Source: an uncultured Haloferula sp.
Lineage (GTDB): Bacteria > Verrucomicrobiota > Verrucomicrobiae > Verrucomicrobiales > Akkermansiaceae
Direction of reading: 5' to 3'
DNA: 13,058 bases
Assembly (NCBI GenBank): GCA_946885645.1
Contig: CAMPGU010000101.1
Location: forward strand, 1 to 13,058
A program made the position numbers and the translations under genes. This document shows, piece by piece, positions 1-7,388 of this stretch. Within the stretch, counting starts at the first letter, position 1. Each line of letters starts with the position of its first letter. The notes under the pieces are model-generated. The model worked only from the letters and a program-made list of their open reading frames with translations. It was not told the origin of the DNA and searched no databases.

Positions 1-1
1 C

Positions 2-1708
2 GGTGTCTTCCAAGGCAACCCGCGACTCGCTGTCGAGCAGGCGGGCGGTTTCCTGATGGCGGGCGGCAAGCAGTCCTTCGGCTCCGGCGGCTATTTCCAA
101 TCGTCGATCGATCCCCTGCTCCCGATCTCGATGGAGCTGAAGAACGAGCACCGCAAGCTGGCGGTAGCGCTGGCGATCGTGCTCGACCGTTCCGGCTCGA
201 TGGCCGTCAACGTGAACGCGGGCGGCAAGAACCTGACCAAGATGGACCTGGCCAACGCCGGTGCGGCCGAAGCGATCGGCCTGCTCGGCCCGATGGATCA
301 GGCCTGTGTTTTCGCCGTGGACAGCGCGCCCGAAGCCGTTTTCCCGCTCACCAAAGTGGAGGGCAAGCAAGCCCAGCTCCAGGCCCGCATCCGCAAGGTC
401 CACTCGATGGGCGGCGGGATCTTCGTTTACGAAGGGCTGAAAGCGGCCTGGGATGAGCTGAAGAATGCGGACGTCGGCACCCGCCACGTGATCCTTTTCA
501 CCGATGCCAACGACACGGAGGAACCGGGCGACTACAAGCGCCTGCTGGAGACGATGAAAAAGGAGGGCTGCACCGTCTCGGTGATCGGCCTGGGAACAAG
601 GGCGGATGCCGATGCCAAGCTCATCGAGGACATCGGCAAGCGCGGGGACGGACGCGTCTTTTTCACCGACCGCCCGGTGGATATCCCGAAGATTTTCGCG
701 CAAGAGACCGTGACCATCGCGCGCTCGGCTTTCATCGAGGATCCGGTGGGAGCACAGCCGACGGGCCGCTGGGCGGAAATCTCGCCAAAGCCCATCGGGT
801 GGCTGCCCCGTGCGGACGGCTACAATCTTTCCTACGCGCGGGAGGATGCCACCACCTCGCTGGTGAGCCAGGACGAGTATGCGGCCCCGCTCGTGGCCCA
901 TGCCCGGCGCGGCCTGGGGCGCAGCGCGGCAGTGTCGTTCCCGCTCGGCGGCGAGCACTCGCAGCTCGTCCGCGATTGGGACCAATACGGCGATTTCGTC
1001 CAAACGGTCACCCGCTGGCTGATGGGCATGGATCTTCCTCCCGGGATCGGGCTGAAGCACCGCCTCGACGGGACACGGCTCACCCTGGACCTGCTCTACG
1101 ACACCGAGGAGTGGTCGAAGAAACTGGCCGTCACGCCGCCGCGGCTGCGCCTGATGGAGAGCGGTGCGGGAGCCACTCCCTACGACGTGCCGTGGAAGCG
1201 CATCGCGCCCGGCCATTTCTCCGTCACGCGCGATCTGGACGAAGGCGCGGTCGTCCGCGGTGCGATCCAGGTAGGCGAGCACGCCCTCCCCTTCGGCCCG
1301 ATCACCGTCGGGTCCTCCATCGAGTGGGCTTTCGAGCCGGAGCGCCTGGCGGAATTGCGCACCGTTTCCGCCCAGACCGGCGGCCGCGAACTGCTGGATC
1401 TCTCGAAAGCATGGCTGCGCCCGCCGCACCGGCAGGACGTCTCCCTGCGCATGTGGATCGCCCTTGCGATGCTCGTCTTCCTGATCGCGGAAGCCCTCCT
1501 CACCCGCACCGGCTGGAAGTTCCCGATCCCGGCGCTGCCGCAATGGACGCCGCGCGAGAAAGAGATCAAGCCGAAGAAGGTGAAGGCGTCCAAGCCGGTC
1601 GCTCCGGTCGTCGCTCCCGAAGAAAAACCGGCACCGGCCGCGGAGGCCCCTGAGGAAGGAAGCTCCGAACGCCGCTCCCGCTACCAGCGGGCGAAGGACC
1701 GGAAGTAG
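2..1708 (+). CDS. VWA-domain membrane protein (BatA-like / GATase-like family), 5'-truncated by the window
   Basis: The open frame runs to the left edge without a stop, so the gene begins outside the window. The 18 residues before the first ATG (56) read like the end of the glutamine-amidotransferase-like fold that usually precedes VWA in this family, so 56 is probably not the start. Numbering from that ATG, a VWA domain follows: metal-site motif DRSGSM at 44-49 and a TDA motif at 149-151. The usual metal-site Thr is replaced in GGGIFVYEGL (119-128). Next comes a stretch typical of the family (PLVAHARRGLGRSAAVSF), then a beta-rich region. One membrane helix (about 466-482) and a Lys/Pro/Ala/Glu-rich tail end the protein. 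From the family I infer a membrane-anchored protein with its VWA domain facing the periplasm; partner and ligand are unknown. It converges on the next gene with a 34-base gap and no terminator hairpin. Confidence 0.85.
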   Translation, partial: GVFQGNPRLAVEQAGGFLMAGGKQSFGSGGYFQSSIDPLLPISMELKNEHRKLAVALAIVLDRSGSMAVNVNAGGKNLTKMDLANAGAAEAIGLLGPMDQACVFAVDSAPEAVFPLTKVEGKQAQLQARIRKVHSMGGGIFVYEGLKAAWDELKNADVGTRHVILFTDANDTEEPGDYKRLLETMKKEGCTVSVIGLGTRADADAKLIEDIGKRGDGRVFFTDRPVDIPKIFAQETVTIARSAFIEDPVGAQPTGRWAEISPKPIGWLPRADGYNLSYAREDATTSLVSQDEYAAPLVAHARRGLGRSAAVSFPLGGEHSQLVRDWDQYGDFVQTVTRWLMGMDLPPGIGLKHRLDGTRLTLDLLYDTEEWSKKLAVTPPRLRLMESGAGATPYDVPWKRIAPGHFSVTRDLDEGAVVRGAIQVGEHALPFGPITVGSSIEWAFEPERLAELRTVSAQTGGRELLDLSKAWLRPPHRQDVSLRMWIALAMLVFLIAEALLTRTGWKFPIPALPQWTPREKEIKPKKVKASKPVAPVVAPEEKPAPAAEAPEEGSSERRSRYQRAKDRK

Positions 1709-1742
1709 CGAAACGCATCACATTACGTGGATCGCCCCCTCC

Positions 1743-2504
1743 TCACTCCGCGGCATCTTGACCGGAGGACAATGCGATCTTTCTCGCGATGGCTTCCCTG
1801 ATCTCGGCATCGAGCGATTCCGCCGACTTCAACCGTGGATTGTCCTTCAAGTGCGTCTCGTAGTGCTTCTGCCACGCTCGTAGCGCGGCATCCGCATCCA
1901 CCGAGGCCCAACCTTCGAACACCGAAGCCACCTCATCCGGTCCCCAAAATTCGGCAAAAGGGTCCATGAGGTCCCCTGACTCTCCTGATTTCTCTGACCA
2001 TTCCCGGATATCATTTGCCATTTCCGCCACGGCGGAAGCGGGGTCCAAAACTCCCCTGGCTTCCAGAAGGGGAAGCCAGCTAAGCTGATCTCCGTTCAAG
2101 AACAGTCTGTCGTTCTCCGGGTTCTCGTAGAATTCCGTCAGCGCCTTGATCTCCCCGAGACTCAGGCTGAGAATCGCTTCCATGATTCCTTCGCGGGCAG
2201 CCTCATGCTGTTCTGCCGTGAAGCCTTCGTCCGCTACCAGGAATTGCGCCCGGGTTTCGAGGTCCGCTACCAGTCTCTTTAGCTTGGGCGAAAGGGAAGC
2301 AAAGGGAGTGTTCTTCCTCTCCTTCGCAGGTGCCCGCCTGCGCCGTTCCAAGGGTTTGTCCGGCACGCCCTCCATCGCGCTTTGCCCGCTTGCTCTCCCT
2401 GAACCAGATGGAACGGAGGACGCCTTGGTCAGGATTACGACCGGGAAGCTGCCTAACAGGAGAAGGCAGGTGGCGATCACGAGAAGCCACCTGTGGCGGT
2501 TCAT
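1743..2504 (-). CDS. hypothetical signal-anchored protein, 253 aa
   Basis: I do not recognise this family. The ATG at 2504 places MNRHR directly before a hydrophobic segment (about residues 6-25), which fits a signal peptide or signal anchor; a TTG further upstream (2546) would add 14 unlikely residues. After a Ser/Gly- and Arg-rich linker (about 28-65) the rest is predicted helical, acidic and soluble, so it probably lies outside the cytoplasmic membrane. Two segments resemble each other loosely: GVLDPASAVAEM (151-162) and GWASVDADAALRAW (198-211). This WA..D.xxA pattern recalls repeat-containing hypothetical proteins of Verrucomicrobia, but that is only an impression. By eye the base composition is less GC-rich than its neighbours. 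It lies 43 bases downstream of the pyrophosphatase gene on the same strand and could be the last gene of that transcript. Confidence 0.7.
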   Translation of the reverse strand: MNRHRWLLVIATCLLLLGSFPVVILTKASSVPSGSGRASGQSAMEGVPDKPLERRRRAPAKERKNTPFASLSPKLKRLVADLETRAQFLVADEGFTAEQHEAAREGIMEAILSLSLGEIKALTEFYENPENDRLFLNGDQLSWLPLLEARGVLDPASAVAEMANDIREWSEKSGESGDLMDPFAEFWGPDEVASVFEGWASVDADAALRAWQKHYETHLKDNPRLKSAESLDAEIREAIARKIALSSGQDAAE

Positions 2505-2547
2505 CGCCCGGAAGTTAGCGCCCCGCCGACAGTCCGCAAGAAGCAAG

Positions 2548-4239
2548 CTACCCTGCTTTTCTCAATGCCTGGCACACCGCCGGGAAGATCTGCTTTTTCC
2601 GGCTGACCACGCCGGGTGCGTCGTAGAGGCTGGCATCGATCCGTGCATACGGGATGTTCGCCACGAAGTTCGGCTCTCCCGCTGCCAGCACCAGGCTGTG
2701 GTGCTCCGCGATGTCGGTCACGACCAGCACGGCGAGTTCATAGCCGTTCTCCGCCGCCAGTTTCTTCAGCCCCGCCTCGAGTTCTTCCCGTCTCGGCGGG
2801 AAGGCATGGAGCCCGAGCTCCTCCACCTGCGCGATGGTGACCTTCACGCCTTCATCGTCGAACTCCTTGCGATCGGCATTCAGGATCGCATCCGGCGTTC
2901 CCGTCGCCAGCAGCGAGCCGACGGCGAAGAACTCTTCCTTGAACTTCGCGGGATCGATCTCCGCCAAGCCGCTGAGCCAGCCGAGCATTTCGTGATCGAG
3001 TTCGGTGGTCGTCGGCGAGGTCAGGCACAGCGTGTCCGCGATGATCCCGGCGCACAGGCACATCGCGGTGCCGCGGTCCGGCTCCAGATAGCGGTGCCGG
3101 AATTTCCGGGCCACGAGCGTCGAAGTGGAACCGACCGGCTCGTTCAGGAAACGGATCGGCTCGCGCGAAACGAGGTCGCCGGCCAGGCGGTGGTGGTCGA
3201 TCACTTCGACAATCTCGCACTCCTCCACGCCGGTCACCGCTTGGGCGAACTCGTTGTGGTCCACCAGCGCCAGCCGGGTTCTAGGGGGATCAATGAGGTC
3301 GGATTTGGAAAGCACTCCGATCATCTCCTTCGAGATCGGATCGAGCACCGGGAAAAGATCCTGTTCGGAAGAAGCCAGGCTCTTCCGCAGCCGGGTCACG
3401 GGCTCGTTCCCGGAAACCGTAGCAAAGTCCCTGTCCATCACGTGCCGGACAGTACGGGAACAGCGGATCAGCGTGGAGCAGCTCGCCGTGTCCTGGGAGC
3501 AGAGCAGGACGACCACGCCGCGCTTCCGGGCCATCTCGCGGAGGGTCGGCTCGACGCCGTTGCCCCCCGTGACCAGAAGGGCGCGGGCACCGTTCTCGAT
3601 CGCGTAGTGCTGCACCACCGGACGATCCCCGCAGATCACGAGAAAGCGTCCCACGTTGCCGTCCTTGGCAGCCAGCTTCAGGCGGCGCTCCACGGTGGAC
3701 TGCGACGAGGCGCCGACCAGCAGGACCAGCTCTTCCTCGTCATCGCCCTCGGGCATCGGAGCGCCGACGCTTTCGGCCTGCAAGGTGAGGGCGATCTTTG
3801 CCAAGGCGACATTCACCGTCCGCGCCTGCAAGCCGCTGGCATCGCCGGGTACGAGCAGTTCCAGCAGATCCAGATAGCGGAGGATGCCCTGCACCGTGCC
3901 GTCGCCGCTGGCCACCGGCACGCAGCGCACCCCGCTGGCAAGCATCCGGCGGTAGGCCACGATGAAGGTATCCGTCGGGGAAACCTGCACCACATCCCGG
4001 CGGCAGATCATTCCGGCGCTCGCGCGCACGTCCGTCACCAGCGGCGGCGTCTCGATCCCGGCTTTTTGCAGCACCCATGCCGTTCTCGCCGGAACCTCCC
4101 CGCAGCGGGCTGCGACGGCCGCCGGCTCGCCGGTGGCCCGCAGCAAGGCCGCATTGCCGATCGCGGAGCAAATCGCGTCCGTATCGGGGTTCTTGTGGCC
4201 GATGACGAAGAAAGGAAGGCTGCGGCGTGGCGGCTCCAT
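2548..4239 (-). CDS. ppaC: manganese-dependent (family II) inorganic pyrophosphatase with CBS and DRTGG regulatory domains
   Basis: Hydrolyses pyrophosphate to phosphate in the cytoplasm. In 563-aa numbering the DHH phosphoesterase core shows HKNPDTDAICSA (14-25, metal ligands H14, D19, D21), VDHNE (326-330), DHH (348-350) and ADT (401-403). The C-terminal DHHA2 domain carries the substrate-binding motif SRKKQ (546-550). The core is split by a regulatory insert of about 240 residues between D21 and D327: a CBS motif (about 66-130), a DRTGG domain (about 145-255) and a second CBS motif (about 262-318). In characterised CBS pyrophosphatases AMP and ADP inhibit, and those with DRTGG respond to diadenosine polyphosphates; I infer the same here. 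I chose the ATG at 4239 because MEPPRRSLPFFVIGHKNPDTD matches the usual short lead-in; an earlier ATG at 4317 would add 26 low-quality residues. It lies 133 bases downstream of argS on the same strand. Confidence 0.95.
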   Translation of the reverse strand: MEPPRRSLPFFVIGHKNPDTDAICSAIGNAALLRATGEPAAVAARCGEVPARTAWVLQKAGIETPPLVTDVRASAGMICRRDVVQVSPTDTFIVAYRRMLASGVRCVPVASGDGTVQGILRYLDLLELLVPGDASGLQARTVNVALAKIALTLQAESVGAPMPEGDDEEELVLLVGASSQSTVERRLKLAAKDGNVGRFLVICGDRPVVQHYAIENGARALLVTGGNGVEPTLREMARKRGVVVLLCSQDTASCSTLIRCSRTVRHVMDRDFATVSGNEPVTRLRKSLASSEQDLFPVLDPISKEMIGVLSKSDLIDPPRTRLALVDHNEFAQAVTGVEECEIVEVIDHHRLAGDLVSREPIRFLNEPVGSTSTLVARKFRHRYLEPDRGTAMCLCAGIIADTLCLTSPTTTELDHEMLGWLSGLAEIDPAKFKEEFFAVGSLLATGTPDAILNADRKEFDDEGVKVTIAQVEELGLHAFPPRREELEAGLKKLAAENGYELAVLVVTDIAEHHSLVLAAGEPNFVANIPYARIDASLYDAPGVVSRKKQIFPAVCQALRKAG

Positions 4240-4372
4240 GCAGGGAGGATGGTTGAGATGACAGGGCTCGGGAGAAGCCCGGCGGGCGGATGATGCAGCA
4301 GTTATCGCGGACGGCAAGGAGGGGCTGTGTTCCCCGGAGACCGCGGCAGGGCCCTCGCACCGCCGGTGCCGC

Positions 4373-6124
4373 TCACATGCGATCGGGGCAGCGGATGCCC
4401 ATCAGGCCGAGGCCGTGGACGAGCACCCGGCTGGTCAGCTCGCAGAGCACCAGCCGGCTGTTTCGCACCGCCACGTCCGCCTTCAGCACCGGACAGGCCT
4501 CGTAGAAGGAGTGATAGGCTCGGGCGAGTTCCAGAAGGTAGTTCGCGAGCAGGTTCGGCCGGTGATCTTCGAGGATCAGGGGCACGATCTCCCCGTAGCG
4601 GGCCAGATGGCGGGCCAGATGGATCTCCGCGTCCTCGTCTAATACCGGGGCAACCGCCGAAAGATCCAGTTGCTCCTCCAGTTTCCGGAAGATCGAGCGG
4701 CAGCGCACCACGCTATTCTGGAGATACGGTGCCGTATCCCCTTGCAGCGCCAGCATCTTATCCAGATCGAAGACATAGTCGGACAGCCGGTGGTGCGCCA
4801 GTTCGGTGAATTTCACGGCGCTGATCCCGATGATCTCCGCGAGTTCCGCACGCTCGGCATCCGTCTCCAGGCGGCTGCGCTCCGCGACCGCCACCGCTGC
4901 GGCGGCCACGGCATCGTCCAGCACGTCGGAAAGCTGCGGGAGGTCGCCCGCCCGGGTCTTCAAGGGTTTGCCATCGGTACCGAGAATCGTGCCGAAGGAA
5001 ATATGGCGCAGATCCATTTCCCCGTAACCCAGCCGCTCCGCCACGGCGAAAAGCTGCTGGAAATGCAGGGATTGCCGGTGGTCCACCACATACCAGGCGG
5101 CATCCGCGCGCCACTCCTTGCGGCGGAACTCGATGGTGGCGATGTCCGTGGAGGCGTAGTTGAATGCCCCGTCGCTCTTCCGGACGATCATCGGGTAGTC
5201 CACCCACTCGCCATCCTTCTTCACGAGGAAGGGGTCCTTGGCCGGGTCTTCCGGAATTCCGTTGGAGAAGATGCAGGCCGCACCTTCGCTCTCGCGGGCC
5301 AGGCCTTCGGCCAACAGCCGGTCCACCAGCGGGGCCAGCGCGTCGTTATAGGCGCTCTCCCCCAGCCAGTGATCGAAGGACACGCCGAGCCGGTCGTAGA
5401 TCCGGTCCAATCCCGTGCGGGAGAGTTCGATGCAGCGTTGCCAGATGGAGAAGTTCTCCTCGTCGCCTTGCTGGAGCTTCACGAGCTCCATGCGACAGGC
5501 CTCGCGCACCGCTTCGTCCGCTTTGGCGGAATCGCTGGCGTGGCGGTAGAGGCGCAGCAGCTCCTGGAGCGGGTTGTCTAACAGCGCCTTCTCATCGAGG
5601 CACTGTTTCCATGCCCAGGTTACCATGCCGAACTGCGTGCCCCAATCGCCGATGTGATTGTCGGTGATGACCCGGTAGCCCAGGGACCGGGCGATGCGGG
5701 CGAGCGAATCGCCGATGATGGTGGAGCGGATGTGGCCGATGTGCATCGGCTTGGCCACGTTCGGCGCGGAGAAATCGACAACGATGGTCTTCCCCTCCCC
5801 GGTGGCAGGCACTCCCAGCCGGGGATCGGCAAGCTGGGCCTTCACGCGGGAGGCATAGGCCTCCGGGGCAATCCGGAAATTGATGAAGCCCGGCCCCGCG
5901 ATATCCGCCGTGCCGAGCCCGCCGAGGTCCAGGGCGGCGATCACCTGCTCTGCCAAGGCGCGCGGGTTTGTCTTGCGCTGTTTGGCAAGTGCCATCGCGG
6001 CATTGCTCTGGTAATCGCCGAAGCGCAGGTCGGCCGCTGCGACGACGGGTGCGCTGACGCTTTCGCCGAGCACCGCTTGGAAAGCGACGGCGAGCCGGGA
6101 TTCGAGGTCCTGAATGAGGGTCAT
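4373..6124 (-). CDS. argS: arginine--tRNA ligase (class I)
   Basis: Charges tRNA-Arg with arginine using ATP and releases pyrophosphate. In 583-aa numbering the N-terminal tRNA-recognition domain occupies about 1-100 (FGDYQSNAAMALAK at 35-48 is typical). The catalytic Rossmann fold has APNVAKPMHIGHIRST (120-135), with HIGH at 128-131. The KMSKS position holds the form usual in ArgRS, GKPLKTRAGD (385-394). The DALR anticodon-binding domain (about 467-583) ends in the characteristic GLMGIRCPDRM. The length matches the family. The ATG at 6124 gives the expected MTLIQDLESR start; the ATG at 6160 would add 12 unrelated residues. The leader before the ATG is a pyrimidine tract with no Shine-Dalgarno sequence. 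The gene follows the PTS IIA gene by 81 bases and precedes the pyrophosphatase gene, so it may share their transcript. Confidence 0.98.
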   Translation of the reverse strand: MTLIQDLESRLAVAFQAVLGESVSAPVVAAADLRFGDYQSNAAMALAKQRKTNPRALAEQVIAALDLGGLGTADIAGPGFINFRIAPEAYASRVKAQLADPRLGVPATGEGKTIVVDFSAPNVAKPMHIGHIRSTIIGDSLARIARSLGYRVITDNHIGDWGTQFGMVTWAWKQCLDEKALLDNPLQELLRLYRHASDSAKADEAVREACRMELVKLQQGDEENFSIWQRCIELSRTGLDRIYDRLGVSFDHWLGESAYNDALAPLVDRLLAEGLARESEGAACIFSNGIPEDPAKDPFLVKKDGEWVDYPMIVRKSDGAFNYASTDIATIEFRRKEWRADAAWYVVDHRQSLHFQQLFAVAERLGYGEMDLRHISFGTILGTDGKPLKTRAGDLPQLSDVLDDAVAAAAVAVAERSRLETDAERAELAEIIGISAVKFTELAHHRLSDYVFDLDKMLALQGDTAPYLQNSVVRCRSIFRKLEEQLDLSAVAPVLDEDAEIHLARHLARYGEIVPLILEDHRPNLLANYLLELARAYHSFYEACPVLKADVAVRNSRLVLCELTSRVLVHGLGLMGIRCPDRM

Positions 6125-6125
6125 G

Positions 6126-6171
6126 GGAAAAGGAAAAATCAGCCGTGCCGGGAGATGCACCGGCGGGCACG
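6126..6171 (-). terminator. possible attenuator/terminator between the ptsN-like gene and argS
   Basis: On the minus strand CGTGCC pairs with GGCACG (6-bp stem, 16-base loop; an alternative inner stem GCCGG/CCGGC exists), followed four bases later by a TTTTTCCTTTT tract that ends three bases before the argS ATG. The order stem then T-rich tail fits an intrinsic terminator, but the stem is short and the loop long. It could let part of the transcription from the ptsN-like gene stop before argS. Confidence 0.25.
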
Positions 6172-6205
6172 CGGGAAGGAAGCCTGCGGGACGGAAAGCC
6201 CGGCA

Positions 6206-6691
6206 TCAAGCCGCACCATTGGCGGCCGGCTTCGGAGACTTGCCCGCGAAAATATCGAGGATCTCCTGATGCTGCCGGGCCTCGACGAGCCGTCGTCGGA
6301 TTTCCCCGTTGGTGAACATCTTCGCAATCGCCGCGAGCGTCTGGAGATGAAGATGGTAGCCCTTCTTTGGAACCAGGAAAAGGATCACGAAATGCACCGG
6401 CTTTTGATCCAGCGCCTCGAAATCGATCCCCTCCTTCGAGCGGCCGAAAACCGCGATCACCTTCTCCAGCTTCTCGGAAAACGCATGAGGAATCGCCACG
6501 CCGTGGCCGACGCCCGTGCTCACCTGCTCTTCGCGGGTCTTCAGCGCGTCCAGCACCTCCTCCCGCAAGGTTGGATCCAGCGAACCCTCCGCCACCAGGT
6601 GATCGATGAGTTCGACGATCGCCGGCCAGTGTTCTCCCGCCGACATCTCGAGGATGATCCGGTTGGGAGAAAGGAGGTTCGCCAGCTTCAT
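6206..6691 (-). CDS. ptsN: PTS IIA domain protein, PtsN (EIIA-Ntr)-like
   Basis: A single PTS EIIA type-2 domain of 161 residues, close to the length of stand-alone PtsN proteins. The phosphoryl-accepting histidine is H69 in the motif GVGHGVAIPHA (60-70), and the second conserved histidine region lies in the segment KKGYHLHLQTLAAIAKMF (109-126). No IIB, IIC or HPr gene lies nearby, which favours a regulatory role (nitrogen-PTS type) over sugar transport. In proteobacteria such proteins tune potassium transport and stress responses through their phosphorylation state; whether that holds here is unknown. A short Lys/Pro/Ala tail ends the protein. It is the first gene of the minus-strand block and diverges from the lipoprotein gene across a 181-base region that should hold its promoter. 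The gene symbol is by similarity only. Confidence 0.9.
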   Translation of the reverse strand: MKLANLLSPNRIILEMSAGEHWPAIVELIDHLVAEGSLDPTLREEVLDALKTREEQVSTGVGHGVAIPHAFSEKLEKVIAVFGRSKEGIDFEALDQKPVHFVILFLVPKKGYHLHLQTLAAIAKMFTNGEIRRRLVEARQHQEILDIFAGKSPKPAANGAA

Positions 6692-6713
6692 GCGTCCGTT
6701 GGAAAAGATCGGT

Positions 6714-6730
6714 CCCCGCCCTCGGCGGGG
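6714..6730 (-). other. GC-rich hairpin in the ptsN-like leader
   Basis: A perfect 7-bp stem, CCCCGCC paired with GGCGGGG, closes a 3-base loop, ending 23 bases before the ptsN-like start codon. On the minus strand a short TTTT follows only after about six bases, so it is not a convincing terminator. It would fold in the leader RNA if transcription starts upstream of it. Confidence 0.5.
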
Positions 6731-6795
6731 GGCCGGACTTAGCTTCGGAAGTGATGTTTTGCAAGCGGTTTTCGGTTACACGGTGACGCGCCACC

Positions 6796-6817
6796 CCCGG
6801 GTTCCGGAGAACCCGGG
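6796..6817. other. perfect inverted repeat in the divergent intergenic region
   Basis: CCCGGGTTC and GAACCCGGG form a perfect 9-bp stem around the 4-base loop CGGA. Neither side carries a T-run, so it is not an intrinsic terminator. It lies 55 bases before the lipoprotein start and 104 bases before the ptsN-like start. It could be a leader hairpin of the plus-strand transcript or a dyad bound by a regulator. I saw no second copy in the window. Confidence 0.5.
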
Positions 6818-6872
6818 ACGGCGGGGATTGGCGCTTGCGGTCGTCGCACCGGCCTCCTTAGCTTCAGGGCAT

Positions 6873-7364
6873 ATGCGCCTGATCCCGCGCGGATTCGTGA
6901 TTCTCCTAACAGCGGTGCTCTGCCAATGCGGCAGCGTGGGCACCGGAAACATGGGCGGCCCCACCGTCGAGGAAAGGAAAGCCGCCATCGCCTCCGAGCC
7001 GACCGGCGATTTCTTCTACGGGCGGCGCTATTTCATCGAGAAGACCCGCTTCTGGGGCTATGTGCGGCGGCCGCGCCAGTCCTGGGACAAGGCGAAGCTG
7101 GTCATCTTCCAGGAAGACAAGAAGCGCCAGCCGGACCGCTTGCCGGAGAACGGCCCCCAGGGACAGCGCTACGGCTTCGACCAGAACTACGAATACCGCT
7201 TGAACGGCTACTTCACCGGCCGCGAGAGCTATGATCCGAACAGCAACCAATTCCTGCCCACCTTCATGCTGACGGGCTACGAGGTGGTGAACCGGAATCC
7301 AGGCTGGCTCTTCCGGCCGGATGACCGCTACGATCCCTACCGGATCACGGTTTATCCCCGCTGA
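6873..7364 (+). CDS. small putative lipoprotein, 163 aa, unknown function
   Basis: The ATG at 6873 gives a clear export signal: MRLIPR followed by a hydrophobic stretch (about 7-16) ending in LCQCGS. Cys19 is the likelier lipidation site, with Leu at -3 but Gln at -1 instead of the usual small residue; Cys17 is the alternative. The frame stays open further upstream, but those residues come from intergenic hairpin sequence and do not look like protein. The mature part (about 140 residues) is rich in aromatic and charged residues with repeated YDP/YRI-type segments (for example RYDPYRITVYPR at the C-terminus), suggesting a small beta-rich domain on the periplasmic face of a membrane. I do not recognise the family. 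It lies 24 bases before the next gene on the same strand and may be co-transcribed with it. Confidence 0.75.
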   Translation: MRLIPRGFVILLTAVLCQCGSVGTGNMGGPTVEERKAAIASEPTGDFFYGRRYFIEKTRFWGYVRRPRQSWDKAKLVIFQEDKKRQPDRLPENGPQGQRYGFDQNYEYRLNGYFTGRESYDPNSNQFLPTFMLTGYEVVNRNPGWLFRPDDRYDPYRITVYPR

Positions 7365-7388
7365 CCGAGCCCTCTCATTCTCCTCCCG

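Noticed and set aside
799..1653. A 284-codon plus-strand frame inside the VWA gene
   Set aside because: The overlapping VWA frame has clear family motifs; this one is Arg/Pro/Ala-rich without any.
1709..1742. A terminator between the converging genes
   Set aside because: No inverted repeat or T-run is present in the 34 bases; the same holds for 10827-10839.
2146..4293. A 715-codon open frame on the plus strand
   Set aside because: It lies opposite the pyrophosphatase gene and most of its upstream neighbour. The translation is Arg/His/Gly-rich with no recognisable motif, as expected for the complement of a GC-rich gene.
4240..4372. Short stems between argS and the pyrophosphatase gene (for example GCACC/GGTGC at 4357-4369) as a terminator
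   Set aside because: The stems are five base pairs and no T-run follows on the minus strand.
4670..5581. A 303-codon open frame on the plus strand inside argS
   Set aside because: It is the antisense of well-conserved ArgRS sequence, and its translation has no domain I recognise.
5592..6794. A 400-codon open frame on the minus strand across argS and the ptsN-like gene
   Set aside because: It is out of frame with both conserved genes and gives a Pro/Arg/Gly-rich translation typical of a GC-rich shadow frame.
6835..6864. A TTGCGG-18-TAGCTT promoter for the lipoprotein gene
   Set aside because: The match is weak and it would give an almost leaderless mRNA; not enough to call without start-site data.
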